DNA from: Clostridia bacterium
GTDB lineage: Bacteria > Bacillota > Clostridia > Christensenellales > Aristaeellaceae
DNA: 64,000 bases
Direction: 5' to 3'
Assembly: GCA_017936765.1 (NCBI GenBank)
Contig: JAGBEX010000014.1
Span: 536,788 to 600,787 of the forward strand
Shown here: positions 8,450 through 17,565 of the stretch, piece by piece
Layout of the letters: each line of letters begins with the position of its first letter
Numbering within the stretch: position 1 is the first letter of the stretch
Made by a program: the position numbers and the translations under genes
Notes under the pieces: generated by a model
What the model was told of the DNA's origin: nothing
The model's input: the letters and a program-made list of their open reading frames with translations, nothing else
Databases searched by the model: none

Positions 8450-8508
8450 GGGAAGCATTTATTCATCTTCGACGCCACCACAATTGCACAGATGAATCAG
8501 TGCTTCCC
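8450..8508. other. Long stable hairpin between two polysaccharide genes
   Basis: GGGAAGCA (8450-8457) pairs with TGCTTCCC (8501-8508) and ATTCATC (8461-8467) pairs with GATGAAT (8491-8497). They are separated by a symmetric three-base internal loop and closed by a 23-base loop. There is no T run on either strand, so it is not a standard terminator. An mRNA-stability or processing element is possible. Confidence 0.6.
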
Positions 8509-8533
8509 TGAAGCGAACAATAAATGAATATTA

Positions 8534-9967
8534 TTATCTACTATACTCAAATTCAATATCATTCGAATAGTTGGTAATAAAATACAATGGAATAGCTAAT
8601 GTCGTAATATAGTTTAAGACTATCGCCAGATTGTATGCATTAAACTCCATCGCGCACAGTATGGAAATTAATATCAAAACAGTATACTTCCATACATTTT
8701 TTTCTTTTTGAGCCTTTTCCCCGAATTTTATCGAAAGCTTTGAGAATAAAAATGATTCAATAGGCGCAAGCAGAAAACCATAATAATAATACCCAGCACC
8801 AATAGTAGGCGGAATATGACCATCTACACGGCCATTCGCCGCATTGAAAATAGCTGCGAGTTTCTCTCCAGATAGACCAAACAAAGTGCTATTAAATGGA
8901 ATTGCGCCATAGATATTGAAGAAAAATGATGACCATTTACTCTCATTGTCAACATTAAGCATAGCTGCAACATTATCAATTCCACTAGCATAAGCTATAG
9001 CATTTTCAGAGAGAAAACCCCACGCATTACTTGCTTGTTTTGTAACAAACCTAAAACCGAAATACACACCGATGAGGATAACCAGCGCACCTACCGCACA
9101 TTTGACGATGTTGCTCCTATACTTGGGATAAATCTTAGCAAGAACAATAAGTAAAACAAACGCACACACAATACTGTCCATAATCGTTGCAGTAATAAAG
9201 AACATCTGTGCCACAATCGGTATCATGGAGAGACAAACAGCAACAAAACTCGAAAAGCGTTTTTTGCACCAGATAATGAATGCTATGGAAACCAAATATC
9301 GGCACCAACTGAATACCATTGTAAATAGAGTTGCAGTGACTCTCGTCAGGGTTCCGGTATTAAATCTAGTAGTTCCCATGCCAGTCCACGTAGTAAACGT
9401 ATCCAGTGCTATATCCTTTATGGTCTTGAATGTAGAGATTGAATGGGGATTAAAGATTGCAACTACGATCAGGAAAGCAACCATTGCAAATAAGATGTAC
9501 CTGATCCCATTGCTCCGTTTTTTCGAAGTATGACTGCTCCTCGTTTTTCTTGCACTTTCATTCCATATTGTCAGATAGACAACTACACACTCATAAAGCA
9601 TCAGAGCAATCGCAGTCGGCATATTGGCCTGAATATTATTCTTCATTACGCTATAGTATCCACCTAACCTCATGATCAAAGGCGTGATAACCATGCGAAA
9701 ACATTCGAACGCCCAGATGCAAATCGTGCCGATATTTGTAAAAGAGTCGTATAGTTGACATAAAATCACATTCATGACACCAAAAACCAACGGCAATAAA
9801 AACAGCATTTTATAATGAGCAGGTGCATCGTTGTCCTGTAATAAAATCAAGGCTACAAGAAGGCAGAAAAGAAATACAATAACGGCGAACATAAAGCCAC
9901 GGATGCTGACTTTCCCAATTCGTCGATTACTAATCTGAACTTTTTTCATCAACAAACTTCCATTCAT
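8534..9967 (-). CDS. Wzy-like polysaccharide polymerase (O-antigen polymerase-like membrane protein)
   Basis: This 477-residue polytopic membrane protein has about 11-12 hydrophobic segments and a large hydrophilic loop around residues 320-390. That loop contains NAIAYASGIDNVAAMLN and a YGFLLAPIESFLFSK segment. Low similarity and this topology are typical of polymerases that join repeat units outside the membrane. No catalytic motif can be assigned with confidence, so the name rests on topology and on position beside flippase and glycosyltransferase genes. An AGGAGG site lies 13 bases before the ATG. Confidence 0.7.
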   Translation of the reverse strand: MNGSLLMKKVQISNRRIGKVSIRGFMFAVIVFLFCLLVALILLQDNDAPAHYKMLFLLPLVFGVMNVILCQLYDSFTNIGTICIWAFECFRMVITPLIMRLGGYYSVMKNNIQANMPTAIALMLYECVVVYLTIWNESARKTRSSHTSKKRSNGIRYILFAMVAFLIVVAIFNPHSISTFKTIKDIALDTFTTWTGMGTTRFNTGTLTRVTATLFTMVFSWCRYLVSIAFIIWCKKRFSSFVAVCLSMIPIVAQMFFITATIMDSIVCAFVLLIVLAKIYPKYRSNIVKCAVGALVILIGVYFGFRFVTKQASNAWGFLSENAIAYASGIDNVAAMLNVDNESKWSSFFFNIYGAIPFNSTLFGLSGEKLAAIFNAANGRVDGHIPPTIGAGYYYYGFLLAPIESFLFSKLSIKFGEKAQKEKNVWKYTVLILISILCAMEFNAYNLAIVLNYITTLAIPLYFITNYSNDIEFEYSR

Positions 9968-9998
9968 AAATTATTGTACTCCTCCTGCATACATGATC

Positions 9999-11108
9999 CT
10001 ATCTGCATTCTTTCTGATTTCGTTTCAAAATAGAGCAATACACCTCATGGCTATCTCTTGCAATTGCGTCCCAGCTGTATTTGCGCGCTAACGCAACCGC
10101 ATTCTTTCCTTTATCTGGTAATTTAGCCTTTTCGGATAACATACGCTCTATCGCATCAGCTACACTATCAGACGTATTTTCAGCAACCCAGCCTGCCTGG
10201 CATTCAGCGACCTGGGTTGCCATATTTGTCCCCGTGGTTACCAAACTCGGTACGCCCCAGGCCAATGCTTCCAGCAAGCCCATAGGAAGACCTTCAAAAC
10301 GCGACGTCATCATGAACAAATCCGCCTTCTGAAGTATCGTTTTCTTTTCCTCTCCAAAGACCGCATCCTTGATAGAGACGAGATCCGAAAGATCCATATC
10401 GCTGATCATCTGTTCAATCGCAGCTTTGCTGTTCTCGCGGTCCGGGCCGTATATAACAAGAGAAAAACCAGCGCTTCTCAATTGATCTTTCACTCGAGCC
10501 AACGTTTCGCAAAGGATATCCAATCCCTTTTGATACACTTCGATACGGCCAATGTAAACCGCATTAATCCCATTCGGGCAAAACTGCTTCTCATGGTATT
10601 CAGGCACATCGATCCCGTTGGGAATAACGAATGAGTTGTCATTCCATTTGATTGTACAGTCATTTTTTTCTTCTTCAGTCAAAAAATGGATGGCACTGGC
10701 GCGTGCTGCCATTTTTCTAAACCAGACCAAATTTCCAATGAATTTTTTTATCGGCTTATGGTTTTGTGCCTGCTTAGTCATCGTGCTTCGCGGAACTATA
10801 ACGTATGGAATATTTTTCTTTTTCAGATCCCGAACCATCGGTGAAAAAGGAAAAGTATAAAACTCTTCGACTACTGCAATATCAGGGCAATTAAATGGGC
10901 TTGGAAGATCATTCAACCTTCCGGTAGGATAATCATTGATATTATGGCAAACTGCCCCCATTTCAGACCACTTTTCCAGTTTAATCTGATTCATATTGTA
11001 CCAAAACACATGATCCATTTTCGATTGAGCAACAATTTGCATTGGAACACTGGTATTCGGCCCCGCCCATAACTGTCCCGTCATTTTCGATATGTACAAA
11101 ATATTCAT
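9999..11108 (-). CDS. Glycosyltransferase, GT4 family
   Basis: This 369-residue GT-B protein has an N-terminal MNILYISKMTGQLWAGPNTS that fits a GT4 acceptor domain. The C-terminal VYIGRIEVYQKGLDIL and SRFEGLPMGLLEALAWGVP give the donor site with the two conserved glutamates. It should add a sugar to the lipid-linked repeat unit. The gene ends with TAG, evidence that TAG is a normal stop here. Its start lies three bases after the stop of the upstream acetyltransferase gene, with AGAGGGA as ribosome site, so the two are probably translationally coupled. Confidence 0.85.
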   Translation of the reverse strand: MNILYISKMTGQLWAGPNTSVPMQIVAQSKMDHVFWYNMNQIKLEKWSEMGAVCHNINDYPTGRLNDLPSPFNCPDIAVVEEFYTFPFSPMVRDLKKKNIPYVIVPRSTMTKQAQNHKPIKKFIGNLVWFRKMAARASAIHFLTEEEKNDCTIKWNDNSFVIPNGIDVPEYHEKQFCPNGINAVYIGRIEVYQKGLDILCETLARVKDQLRSAGFSLVIYGPDRENSKAAIEQMISDMDLSDLVSIKDAVFGEEKKTILQKADLFMMTSRFEGLPMGLLEALAWGVPSLVTTGTNMATQVAECQAGWVAENTSDSVADAIERMLSEKAKLPDKGKNAVALARKYSWDAIARDSHEVYCSILKRNQKECR

Positions 11109-11111
11109 TCG

Positions 11112-11627
11112 TTATCCCTCTGCTCGTTTTACAATTTTCGCAGGAACCCCTACAACCGTACAGTTATCCGGAATATCATGCACAACAACAGCATTAGCTC
11201 CAATTTTCACGTTGTTGCCAATGGTAACTCCACCAAGAACTTTTGCACCGCTACCAATTAATACATTATCACCAATAACAGGTGTTCCTCCATTTGAGGA
11301 GGCGATTGTAACTTGATGATAAATAGTACAGTTTATTCCGATACGAGCCTTCATATGAACAATAATTCCATTAAGGCCATGAGGAGTTGTTGGACGAGAT
11401 CCAAAGACCGCTCCTTGGTTTAAATCAGTACCAAAACTAGCGTTATTATATGCATCACACCTCTTTATATAGAACAAATACCATAGTTTTATTAGTTTTG
11501 GTGTCTTATTGTTGGGATCAACTACAATTTCCCTTCTGTTCCAATACTTTCGTGGATTGTAATGTTGCACTAAACAGGTTACTATGTTGATCAATTTATT
11601 GCTGGGATCTACATTCATTTTTGCCAT
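11112..11627 (-). CDS. Serine acetyltransferase-like hexapeptide acyltransferase
   Basis: This 171-residue protein has a left-handed beta-helix built from hexapeptide repeats, visible from about residue 85 to the end (IGDNVLIGSGAKVLGGVTIG, then IGANAVVVHDIPDNCTVVG). It resembles CysE and the capsule acetyltransferases derived from it. In this operon O- or N-acetylation of a sugar is more likely than cysteine synthesis. The N-terminal 60 residues are polar and not recognisable. The gap 11628-11771 upstream shows no further signal. Confidence 0.8.
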   Translation of the reverse strand: MAKMNVDPSNKLINIVTCLVQHYNPRKYWNRREIVVDPNNKTPKLIKLWYLFYIKRCDAYNNASFGTDLNQGAVFGSRPTTPHGLNGIIVHMKARIGINCTIYHQVTIASSNGGTPVIGDNVLIGSGAKVLGGVTIGNNVKIGANAVVVHDIPDNCTVVGVPAKIVKRAEG

Positions 11628-11771
11628 AAATCATTATTCCTCTTTGAGAGTAGGTTATTAACAGATTCGTCATTCCCCCACTCCTACTTTCTAATAGTAG
11701 TTATATTACTTCTTCTATGGTTAACGGCAATTCGTCTGCGCAAAGTTGATATGGCCGTATTCTTCAGCATT

Positions 11772-12548
11772 TTACATCCAGTACTTTTTCACAGAGTTCC
11801 AGCACCAGCGAACAATATGCCAACCTGCAGCTACTTTGCCGATCCCCTCGTCCTGAGTCTGAATCTCCCAAATTTGTTTTATACTCTTAAGTTTATTGCT
11901 GCTCAGTGATTCACCATCAATACGGTAACCGACTAACGCTTCATCAATGCCATAGGCCTTTGATCCATCCCTCAGAAGCTTCAGCCAAGTGGCATAATCT
12001 TGTCCGCCACGTCTCAAATGCATACGGAAATCACCTTTGACGCACCGATCCACTAGGACGCCAGACGTGGGAATCATCGTATTGGACAGCAAAAACTTGT
12101 AATCGATCTCTTCTTTTACTTTCCGTTTCCCTTTGATAATCTTCCCTTCACCATCTATCATCTCAATAGCAGTAAAAGAGAACGAGCCATTCTTCTCTTT
12201 CAATTGGCTGATCTGTTTCTCAATTTTACTCGGCTTCCACAGATCGTCCGCATCCAGAAATGCAACATATTGACCTCTTGCGAGTTCCAGCGCCTTGTTT
12301 CTCGCATGACCGGCGCCCATATTTTTCGGCTGAAGATAATACACAATCTCTGGATGAGTCTCTTGGATTTTCTTGATTATCGCTGCGGAATTGTCCTTAG
12401 ACTGATCATCTACCAGAACTATTTCGATGCTTTCATATGTCTGTGCAAACACAGACTCAAGCGTCTTTTCAATTACTTTTTCCGCATTGTAAACGGGTGT
12501 GATAACCGAAACCAACCCCTTTACATAATCCTCTGCTTTGCACTCCAT
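11772..12548 (-). CDS. Glycosyltransferase, GT2 family
   Basis: This is a GT-A enzyme of about 258 residues. VSVITPVYNAEKVIEKTLES marks the nucleotide-binding start, VDDQSKDN follows, and YVAFLDADDLW contains the metal-binding DxD. It is expected to transfer a sugar in the cytoplasm during repeat-unit assembly. The start at 12548 is chosen because GAGGTG lies seven bases upstream; a GTG nine bases earlier would leave no room for a site. It follows the aminotransferase gene by 10 bases. Confidence 0.85.
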   Translation of the reverse strand: MECKAEDYVKGLVSVITPVYNAEKVIEKTLESVFAQTYESIEIVLVDDQSKDNSAAIIKKIQETHPEIVYYLQPKNMGAGHARNKALELARGQYVAFLDADDLWKPSKIEKQISQLKEKNGSFSFTAIEMIDGEGKIIKGKRKVKEEIDYKFLLSNTMIPTSGVLVDRCVKGDFRMHLRRGGQDYATWLKLLRDGSKAYGIDEALVGYRIDGESLSSNKLKSIKQIWEIQTQDEGIGKVAAGWHIVRWCWNSVKKYWM

Positions 12549-12558
12549 ACTCTTCACC

Positions 12559-13476
12559 TCAATAAATCGCAGTTACCCAATTCTTAAACTGCTCATTCTT
12601 TCCACTTGCAGTATCAACATAAGCTCTGTGAAGTTCTTTTGTGATTTCCCCTTCACCAAGCTCATACCTATCAATGCTCAGCACCGGCGTCAGCTCCATT
12701 GCAGAGCCGCACAGGAAGGCTTCGTCAACGGTGTACAGCTCAGTGCGGTCAATCGTCCGTTCAACAACTTCATAGCCCAAGCTGCGCGCCAGCTGAATAA
12801 CCGTGTCCCTGGTAATGCTCTCCAGAACAGCATCCGTATGCACCGGCGTAATAACCTTACGATCACGGATCATGAAGAAGCAGCTACCCGGACCTTCCGA
12901 CACCTTGCCGAACTCATTCAGGAAAAGGCACGTGTCATAACCGTTGCGAAGTGCTTCTCTTTGACCGACTCGGCTGTTAATGTAGTTTGCACCGCATTTG
13001 ATACGCGGGCTCAATGCATTCTCACTGATTCTCCTCCAGCTCGTAACGCAGACGTTAAGACCCTTCTTGTTATATTCTGCGCTCGTACGGCCTCTCGGAA
13101 TCGGTGCCACAAACATATCCGTAGGACCATCACTGCCCCAGGATCCAAAGCCATCGACAAAAAGCGTCTGGCGAACAGACAGATTCTCGTCGTATTCATT
13201 CTCTTTAACGACATCGATCAGTGCCTTTTTCATCTCGTCCTTGGTGAAGGGGCAGTTGATCTGAATCAGTCTAGCTGACCGCAGCAATCTGTCATAGTGA
13301 TCATCCAGACGGAATGCGTAGAGCTGCTTTTCTTCATCATTCCAGTAGCAAGGAATGCCTTCGAATACATTTAGGCCAAACTGGGAAGTAGGCGCAAGCA
13401 CATTGATCTTTGCGTCATTCACATGGACAATTTCACCCTTATACCAGATCAGTCTTTCAGATACATCATATTTCAT
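12559..13476 (-). CDS. Class IV PLP aminotransferase (branched-chain aminotransferase-like)
   Basis: This 305-residue fold-IV aminotransferase is similar to IlvE. YVFEG is represented by LNVFEGIPCYW, the PLP lysine region is RIKCGANYINSRVGQREAL, and FLNEFGKVSEGPGSCFF and CGSAMELTPV follow. The last departs from the IlvE T-A-A-E-V-T-P, so the substrate may differ from branched-chain amino acids. The gene lies inside the polysaccharide operon, near a fold-III PLP decarboxylase and an aldolase-domain protein, not in an ilv operon. A role in making an amine or amino acid for decoration of the polymer is inferred. AAAGGA lies eight bases before the ATG. Confidence 0.8.
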   Translation of the reverse strand: MKYDVSERLIWYKGEIVHVNDAKINVLAPTSQFGLNVFEGIPCYWNDEEKQLYAFRLDDHYDRLLRSARLIQINCPFTKDEMKKALIDVVKENEYDENLSVRQTLFVDGFGSWGSDGPTDMFVAPIPRGRTSAEYNKKGLNVCVTSWRRISENALSPRIKCGANYINSRVGQREALRNGYDTCLFLNEFGKVSEGPGSCFFMIRDRKVITPVHTDAVLESITRDTVIQLARSLGYEVVERTIDRTELYTVDEAFLCGSAMELTPVLSIDRYELGEGEITKELHRAYVDTASGKNEQFKNWVTAIY

Positions 13477-13562
13477 GGAGTTTATCCTTTCTTAGTAAAA
13501 CAGTTGCTTTCGGTCAATAATCAATTTCTATCAATCACAGTCAGCATTGATCACATTCAATA

Positions 13563-14246
13563 TCAATCCTGCAAATGGGCGATACGAATGATTTCTTCTT
13601 CTTCAAACTTTGCAGCTTCAGCATCTGTCATAGAGTCATCTGCCTTGTTTTCATAGATGTCTTCTTTCTTGAACACCTTAATGACCGACTCAAAAAGAAT
13701 CTTAATGTCAGCAAGCACACCAATTCTCTTAAACTCGTCCACATACTGGTTGTCGTAACCGACCTTCTCATCCCATCCAATATCATTACGCCCCTTAACC
13801 TGAGCCAAACCAGTCAAACCGGCCTTAACTTCAAAGCGTTTCTTATACCGCTTATTCAGTGTATCGAAGTCACCAAGTTCATATGTAACACAGGGGCGCG
13901 GGCCTACTACGCTCATATCGCCTTTTAAGATGTTGAAGAGCTGGGGGAGCTCATCGATACTTGTGTTGCGCAAGAATCTGCCCACTTTCGTTACTCTCGG
14001 ATCGTTTTCATAATTAAAGAGGCCTGTTCCCATATACTCTGCGTTAACAACCATTGAGCGGAACTTGAGCATATTGAATACGCGACCATCCTTGGTTCTT
14101 CTTCCCTGCTTAAAGAACACCGGCCCTTTAGAATCAAGCTTAATCCAAATAGCAACAATGATCCAAAGAGGCGTAAGGACAAGTGCAAGCAGGCCCGAGG
14201 AAACGATATCAAAGAGCCGCTTCAAAAAAAGATTGAATTTATACAT
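13563..14246 (-). CDS. Initiating undecaprenyl-phosphate sugar-1-phosphate transferase (PglC/WcaJ family)
   Basis: This 227-residue monotopic enzyme starts with a hydrophobic re-entrant helix (LFDIVSSGLLALVLTPLWII) flanked by KRLFD. It continues with GPVFFKQGRRTKDGRVFNM, KFRSM, and the signature SIDELPQLFNILKGDMSVVG followed by PRP, which includes the catalytic Asp-Glu pair. It moves a phospho-sugar from UDP-sugar to undecaprenyl phosphate and so begins repeat-unit synthesis. The C-terminal 30 residues are acidic. This is the clearest functional anchor for cluster A as a polysaccharide locus. Confidence 0.92.
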   Translation of the reverse strand: MYKFNLFLKRLFDIVSSGLLALVLTPLWIIVAIWIKLDSKGPVFFKQGRRTKDGRVFNMLKFRSMVVNAEYMGTGLFNYENDPRVTKVGRFLRNTSIDELPQLFNILKGDMSVVGPRPCVTYELGDFDTLNKRYKKRFEVKAGLTGLAQVKGRNDIGWDEKVGYDNQYVDEFKRIGVLADIKILFESVIKVFKKEDIYENKADDSMTDAEAAKFEEEEIIRIAHLQD

Positions 14247-14269
14247 TGCTCAATTACGTCCTCAATTCT

Positions 14270-15502
14270 TTAGAAATTAAACGTGTGGAACAAATCGTCA
14301 AAACACTCTCCGCGTTTGATTACTTCCACTTCTTCGCCGCAAATATCTATAACTGGGAAATTCGGAAGAATGAACGGCGGTTTCATCACAAGAGAATAAG
14401 ACCCACAGTTGCCTATGACGATATAGTCGCCAACTGCCAGAGATCCACTATAATTCTTCTGAAGAACATCGCCCTCAATGCAGGTAAAGCCTACGATATC
14501 GGCGTTCTCCACAGTGATTCGGTTTTCCACTCCACCAGCAACGATCTCCATAGGAGGGTTAATCCCATTCATGCTTATATTTTTCTGGGATCCAATAACA
14601 GTAGCAAAAACCTTTCCTCTTACTGTTTTGATCGTCTCGATCCTGCTCACAAAGCGCATGCAATCGCCCGCTACAGCAGAGCCCGGCTCAATAAACAGGA
14701 ACGGCGCATCCTCTACATTTTCAAAGTGCTCAGCAAATGCTTTGGCTGCTCTCTTGGCGTAATCATCATATGTAACATTACCAATGCCGAGCTGAGACCT
14801 AAGCGAATCGGGCATCCTGCCATACATACCGCCACCAATGTCAAGACGTTCCGGTTTCAGACCATAATTGGCCACCACTTTGTCGTAGGTCTTCAGCATT
14901 CCTTCTGCCCTTGCCGTCCAATACTCTGGAGAGCGTTTAGCGAAGTGTGCCTGAAGATTAACCAAGTGCAAGTTAGGCGTTGTAGAGATGAGACTCATTA
15001 CAGCATCAAAATCTTCACCATTCACATCAAAACCAAAGCGAGACAGAACTCCATCTCCGACCTCATAGTTACACCTAACACCAACATTCAACTGATGCTC
15101 CGGATAACTTTCGGCAATAATACGAATCTGATCCGCTTCATAGATGGAATCGATGTTCACAGTACCGCCTGTAAGAAGCAGTTCTTTTACCTTCTTCATA
15201 TTCTTAACCGGGCCATTCCAAATGATCTGCTTGGGGCTGACGCCAGAGCGCAGAGCGATTTCCATCTCCATATCGGAAACAACCTCTGCATATCCGCCGA
15301 GCCTATCAACAATCCGAACCAACTTGGGCGTGTAATTTGTTTTATATGAATAAGCAATATTCACCTTCGGATAATACGTCTTGAATGCTTTAATCAAGTC
15401 GTTATAGTTCTGCTCGAAAGCTTTAGATTCAAGCAAATAGAACGCATTTCCAAATCTATCCGAAAGCTTATTAAGCATTTCGCCCGTGACAAGCTTTGAC
15501 AT
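14270..15502 (-). CDS. Fold-III PLP decarboxylase (diaminopimelate/ornithine decarboxylase family)
   Basis: This protein of about 410 residues has an alanine-racemase-like barrel. IAYSYKTNYTP carries the PLP lysine, VRCNYEVGDGVLSRFGFD and ERLDIGGGMYG bind phosphate, and FIEPGSAVAGDCMRFV and an E-x-C segment near FTCIEGDVLQ match LysA and related decarboxylases. Location in the polysaccharide operon beside the aldolase-domain protein suggests a dedicated role and not lysine synthesis. The start at 15502 has GGAGG seven bases upstream. Earlier starts at 15526 and 15523 would overlap the previous gene's stop codon. The substrate cannot be told from sequence. Confidence 0.82.
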   Translation of the reverse strand: MSKLVTGEMLNKLSDRFGNAFYLLESKAFEQNYNDLIKAFKTYYPKVNIAYSYKTNYTPKLVRIVDRLGGYAEVVSDMEMEIALRSGVSPKQIIWNGPVKNMKKVKELLLTGGTVNIDSIYEADQIRIIAESYPEHQLNVGVRCNYEVGDGVLSRFGFDVNGEDFDAVMSLISTTPNLHLVNLQAHFAKRSPEYWTARAEGMLKTYDKVVANYGLKPERLDIGGGMYGRMPDSLRSQLGIGNVTYDDYAKRAAKAFAEHFENVEDAPFLFIEPGSAVAGDCMRFVSRIETIKTVRGKVFATVIGSQKNISMNGINPPMEIVAGGVENRITVENADIVGFTCIEGDVLQKNYSGSLAVGDYIVIGNCGSYSLVMKPPFILPNFPVIDICGEEVEVIKRGECFDDLFHTFNF

Positions 15503-15522
15503 TCTCATTCCTCCGTCTTTCA

Positions 15523-17334
15523 TCAAGCCTCATTGCTTCTGGCGCGCTGGATTGTTGTCACGATATTCTCTACCGATTTAGCAACATCCACCTTATTTCT
15601 GATGAACTGTTCCTGTGTGACTTCTGCCATAGAAGCCTCATATTCTCTTAAGGCTGCCATGCTATCTTTATAGATCCGTTCAATCTCTTCCAGACTTTCA
15701 ACCTTCGCACAATCACAGAATGTCCGTGAAAGAATCGCACGGGTTGAACCCAAACGATAATGCTCCATAATGATTTTTTCTGCAGGCAACAAGCCTTCAC
15801 CGAGCTTTGCAATACCGCCAAAACCATATGGAATACCAGCAGCCTTAAACTTCTCACACAGCTTTTCTACTGTGCCGTCAGATAACAATTCAAACATGAA
15901 GGTCATCCCATACGATAGATGGAGATCATTCAAACCCACGTGAATTTCATCAAAACCATCCTGCGCCAGTACATCATCAATGCATTCAACAGCTTCCTTC
16001 GTTTCAAGTAACAACGTCGTTTTGCATCGTCCCTTGACGGCATCCGTAAACCGTTTAACTTCTTCAGCAGTCTTCCAATATGGAAGCATGATGATGTCAG
16101 CACCAGCGGAAATAACATCTTCAATTTCATCCACGGAACCTTCATGCCACGAGTTCACACGGACAAGCAATTCCGACTTCGTAAGCAAAGGTCTAATTGC
16201 TCGTATATCTTCCACAGTATGATGACTCTTGACTGTATTCATGTTCTTTTGACGGTCTTCTTTACCCAACACTTCCAAATCGATCCAAATACGATCAACG
16301 CCATACTTTTCTGCAATCATGGCTACTTCTGGACGATTCGTGATGTTAAAGACAGTCAACCGTTTACTTTTGCTGCTTGCCAATTCAACAAATAGCCGAT
16401 TGTCAACAATCGAAATATTCTTAACCTCATGTCTTCCAATAATAGACATAAGGGCTTGCTCTCTATCGCTAAACTTATAAATTTCTCCTTCAAGAGAAAC
16501 CGTCACTTCACCAACAAAGCATTCCATCAACTTATGAAACGTTACCCCCGCATGATCATTATGCAGGTAGTTCGAAATGCCTTCAAAAGTGGCCTCCATT
16601 TCAGAACATGCTTCTTTAATTTGATTCATCGTTTCAATATTCAACACCAGATCAGCAAGAACAACTCGATCAATCTTGTAGTTTTTGATAGTCTCCTTTA
16701 GCCTTGATAGACCACACACGACCGGCGTACCATCCAAGATGACTCCCTTTGATTCCTCGTCACAAACAAAGAAGCACTTCAGGTGCATCTCGGGCAAATT
16801 ATCAATCTGCCGTCTAATCATCCTACTTGTTTCGCCAATTCCCACAAGCATGACGTTAACTGATCCCTTGGGACGCAGTTTGCTTCTCTCTTCTGTAATA
16901 ATCCTATATACAAAACGAGGGGCAACAGTCAAAATGAACTGCAAAGCGGCTCCGATGGCATAGTAAGTAATCGGCATACGACGGACAAAGACTATGGTTC
17001 CGGCAACCTGAATCACCGTTGTGCAAACATTCGCTGCAATGATACGGTTCATATCGTTGATACCCGCGTATCTCCACATGCCCCCGTATAATCGCCAAAA
17101 CAAAAACACAACAATGCAAGCTACCGTATACCACGGAGCAAAAACTGCCCAATCATTCAATAAATATGACACTGTAGGGCGGAATTCCGAATTGACATAA
17201 AAGCGGATCAGCAACGCCAAATAGTAGCCAGCGTTCACCGCCACAACATCAAAAAGAAGCACCCACAGATCACGTTTTATCGACTGAAAGAACTTATTTG
17301 AGCTGAACTTATGAACTGAATGCTTGTCAGCCAA
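15523..17334 (-). CDS. Membrane protein fusion: CapD/FlaA1-like N-terminus with C-terminal HpcH/HpaI aldolase domain
   Basis: This 603-residue protein has two unlike parts. Residues 1-150 hold four hydrophobic segments, and 150-270 a Rossmann-like CoA-binding region starting NVMLVGIGETSRMIRRQID. Both resemble the N-terminal part of CapD-type dehydratases, but the dehydratase domain is missing. From about residue 310 to 570 there is an HpcH/HpaI aldolase/citrate-lyase-type TIM barrel: VNSWHEGSVDEIEDVISAGA, MLPYWKT, LLLETKEA (metal-binding Glu), HVGLNDLHLSYG (metal-binding Asp). The barrel should form or cleave a C-C bond on a 2-oxo acid and would be held at the membrane. The start is a TTG behind a weak purine site. 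It is the first enzyme gene after the TasA-like gene. Confidence 0.75.
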   Translation of the reverse strand: MADKHSVHKFSSNKFFQSIKRDLWVLLFDVVAVNAGYYLALLIRFYVNSEFRPTVSYLLNDWAVFAPWYTVACIVVFLFWRLYGGMWRYAGINDMNRIIAANVCTTVIQVAGTIVFVRRMPITYYAIGAALQFILTVAPRFVYRIITEERSKLRPKGSVNVMLVGIGETSRMIRRQIDNLPEMHLKCFFVCDEESKGVILDGTPVVCGLSRLKETIKNYKIDRVVLADLVLNIETMNQIKEACSEMEATFEGISNYLHNDHAGVTFHKLMECFVGEVTVSLEGEIYKFSDREQALMSIIGRHEVKNISIVDNRLFVELASSKSKRLTVFNITNRPEVAMIAEKYGVDRIWIDLEVLGKEDRQKNMNTVKSHHTVEDIRAIRPLLTKSELLVRVNSWHEGSVDEIEDVISAGADIIMLPYWKTAEEVKRFTDAVKGRCKTTLLLETKEAVECIDDVLAQDGFDEIHVGLNDLHLSYGMTFMFELLSDGTVEKLCEKFKAAGIPYGFGGIAKLGEGLLPAEKIIMEHYRLGSTRAILSRTFCDCAKVESLEEIERIYKDSMAALREYEASMAEVTQEQFIRNKVDVAKSVENIVTTIQRARSNEA

Positions 17335-17512
17335 GTATCATTCACTCTCTTCTCTACTGTTATGAAGAGATGACTTGCATCTCCTCGTATCAATAGGGCT
17401 ATAATGAATGTGGCTTTCCTCCTCTCTGAAGGTATTCTCCTCGTTCTTTAACGTCTGCGAGAAGAAAGACAAGGGGTGTTTCTCTCCTGACCGCATGATC
17501 TACCCAATCAAG

Positions 17513-17547
17513 AGAGGAAGTGTGGATATCCACACGTTGCTACCTCT
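17513..17547. promoter_or_regulatory. Perfect 16-base palindrome between the TasA-like and fusion genes
   Basis: GTGTGGATATCCACAC (17520-17535) is a perfect palindrome, extended by AGAGG (17513-17517) and CCTCT (17543-17547). It lacks a clear T run. It may be an operator, or a weak terminator that lowers expression after the secreted protein gene. The remainder of 17335-17565 holds no gene. Confidence 0.4.
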
Positions 17548-17565
17548 GTATCATTAGGGGCTGCA

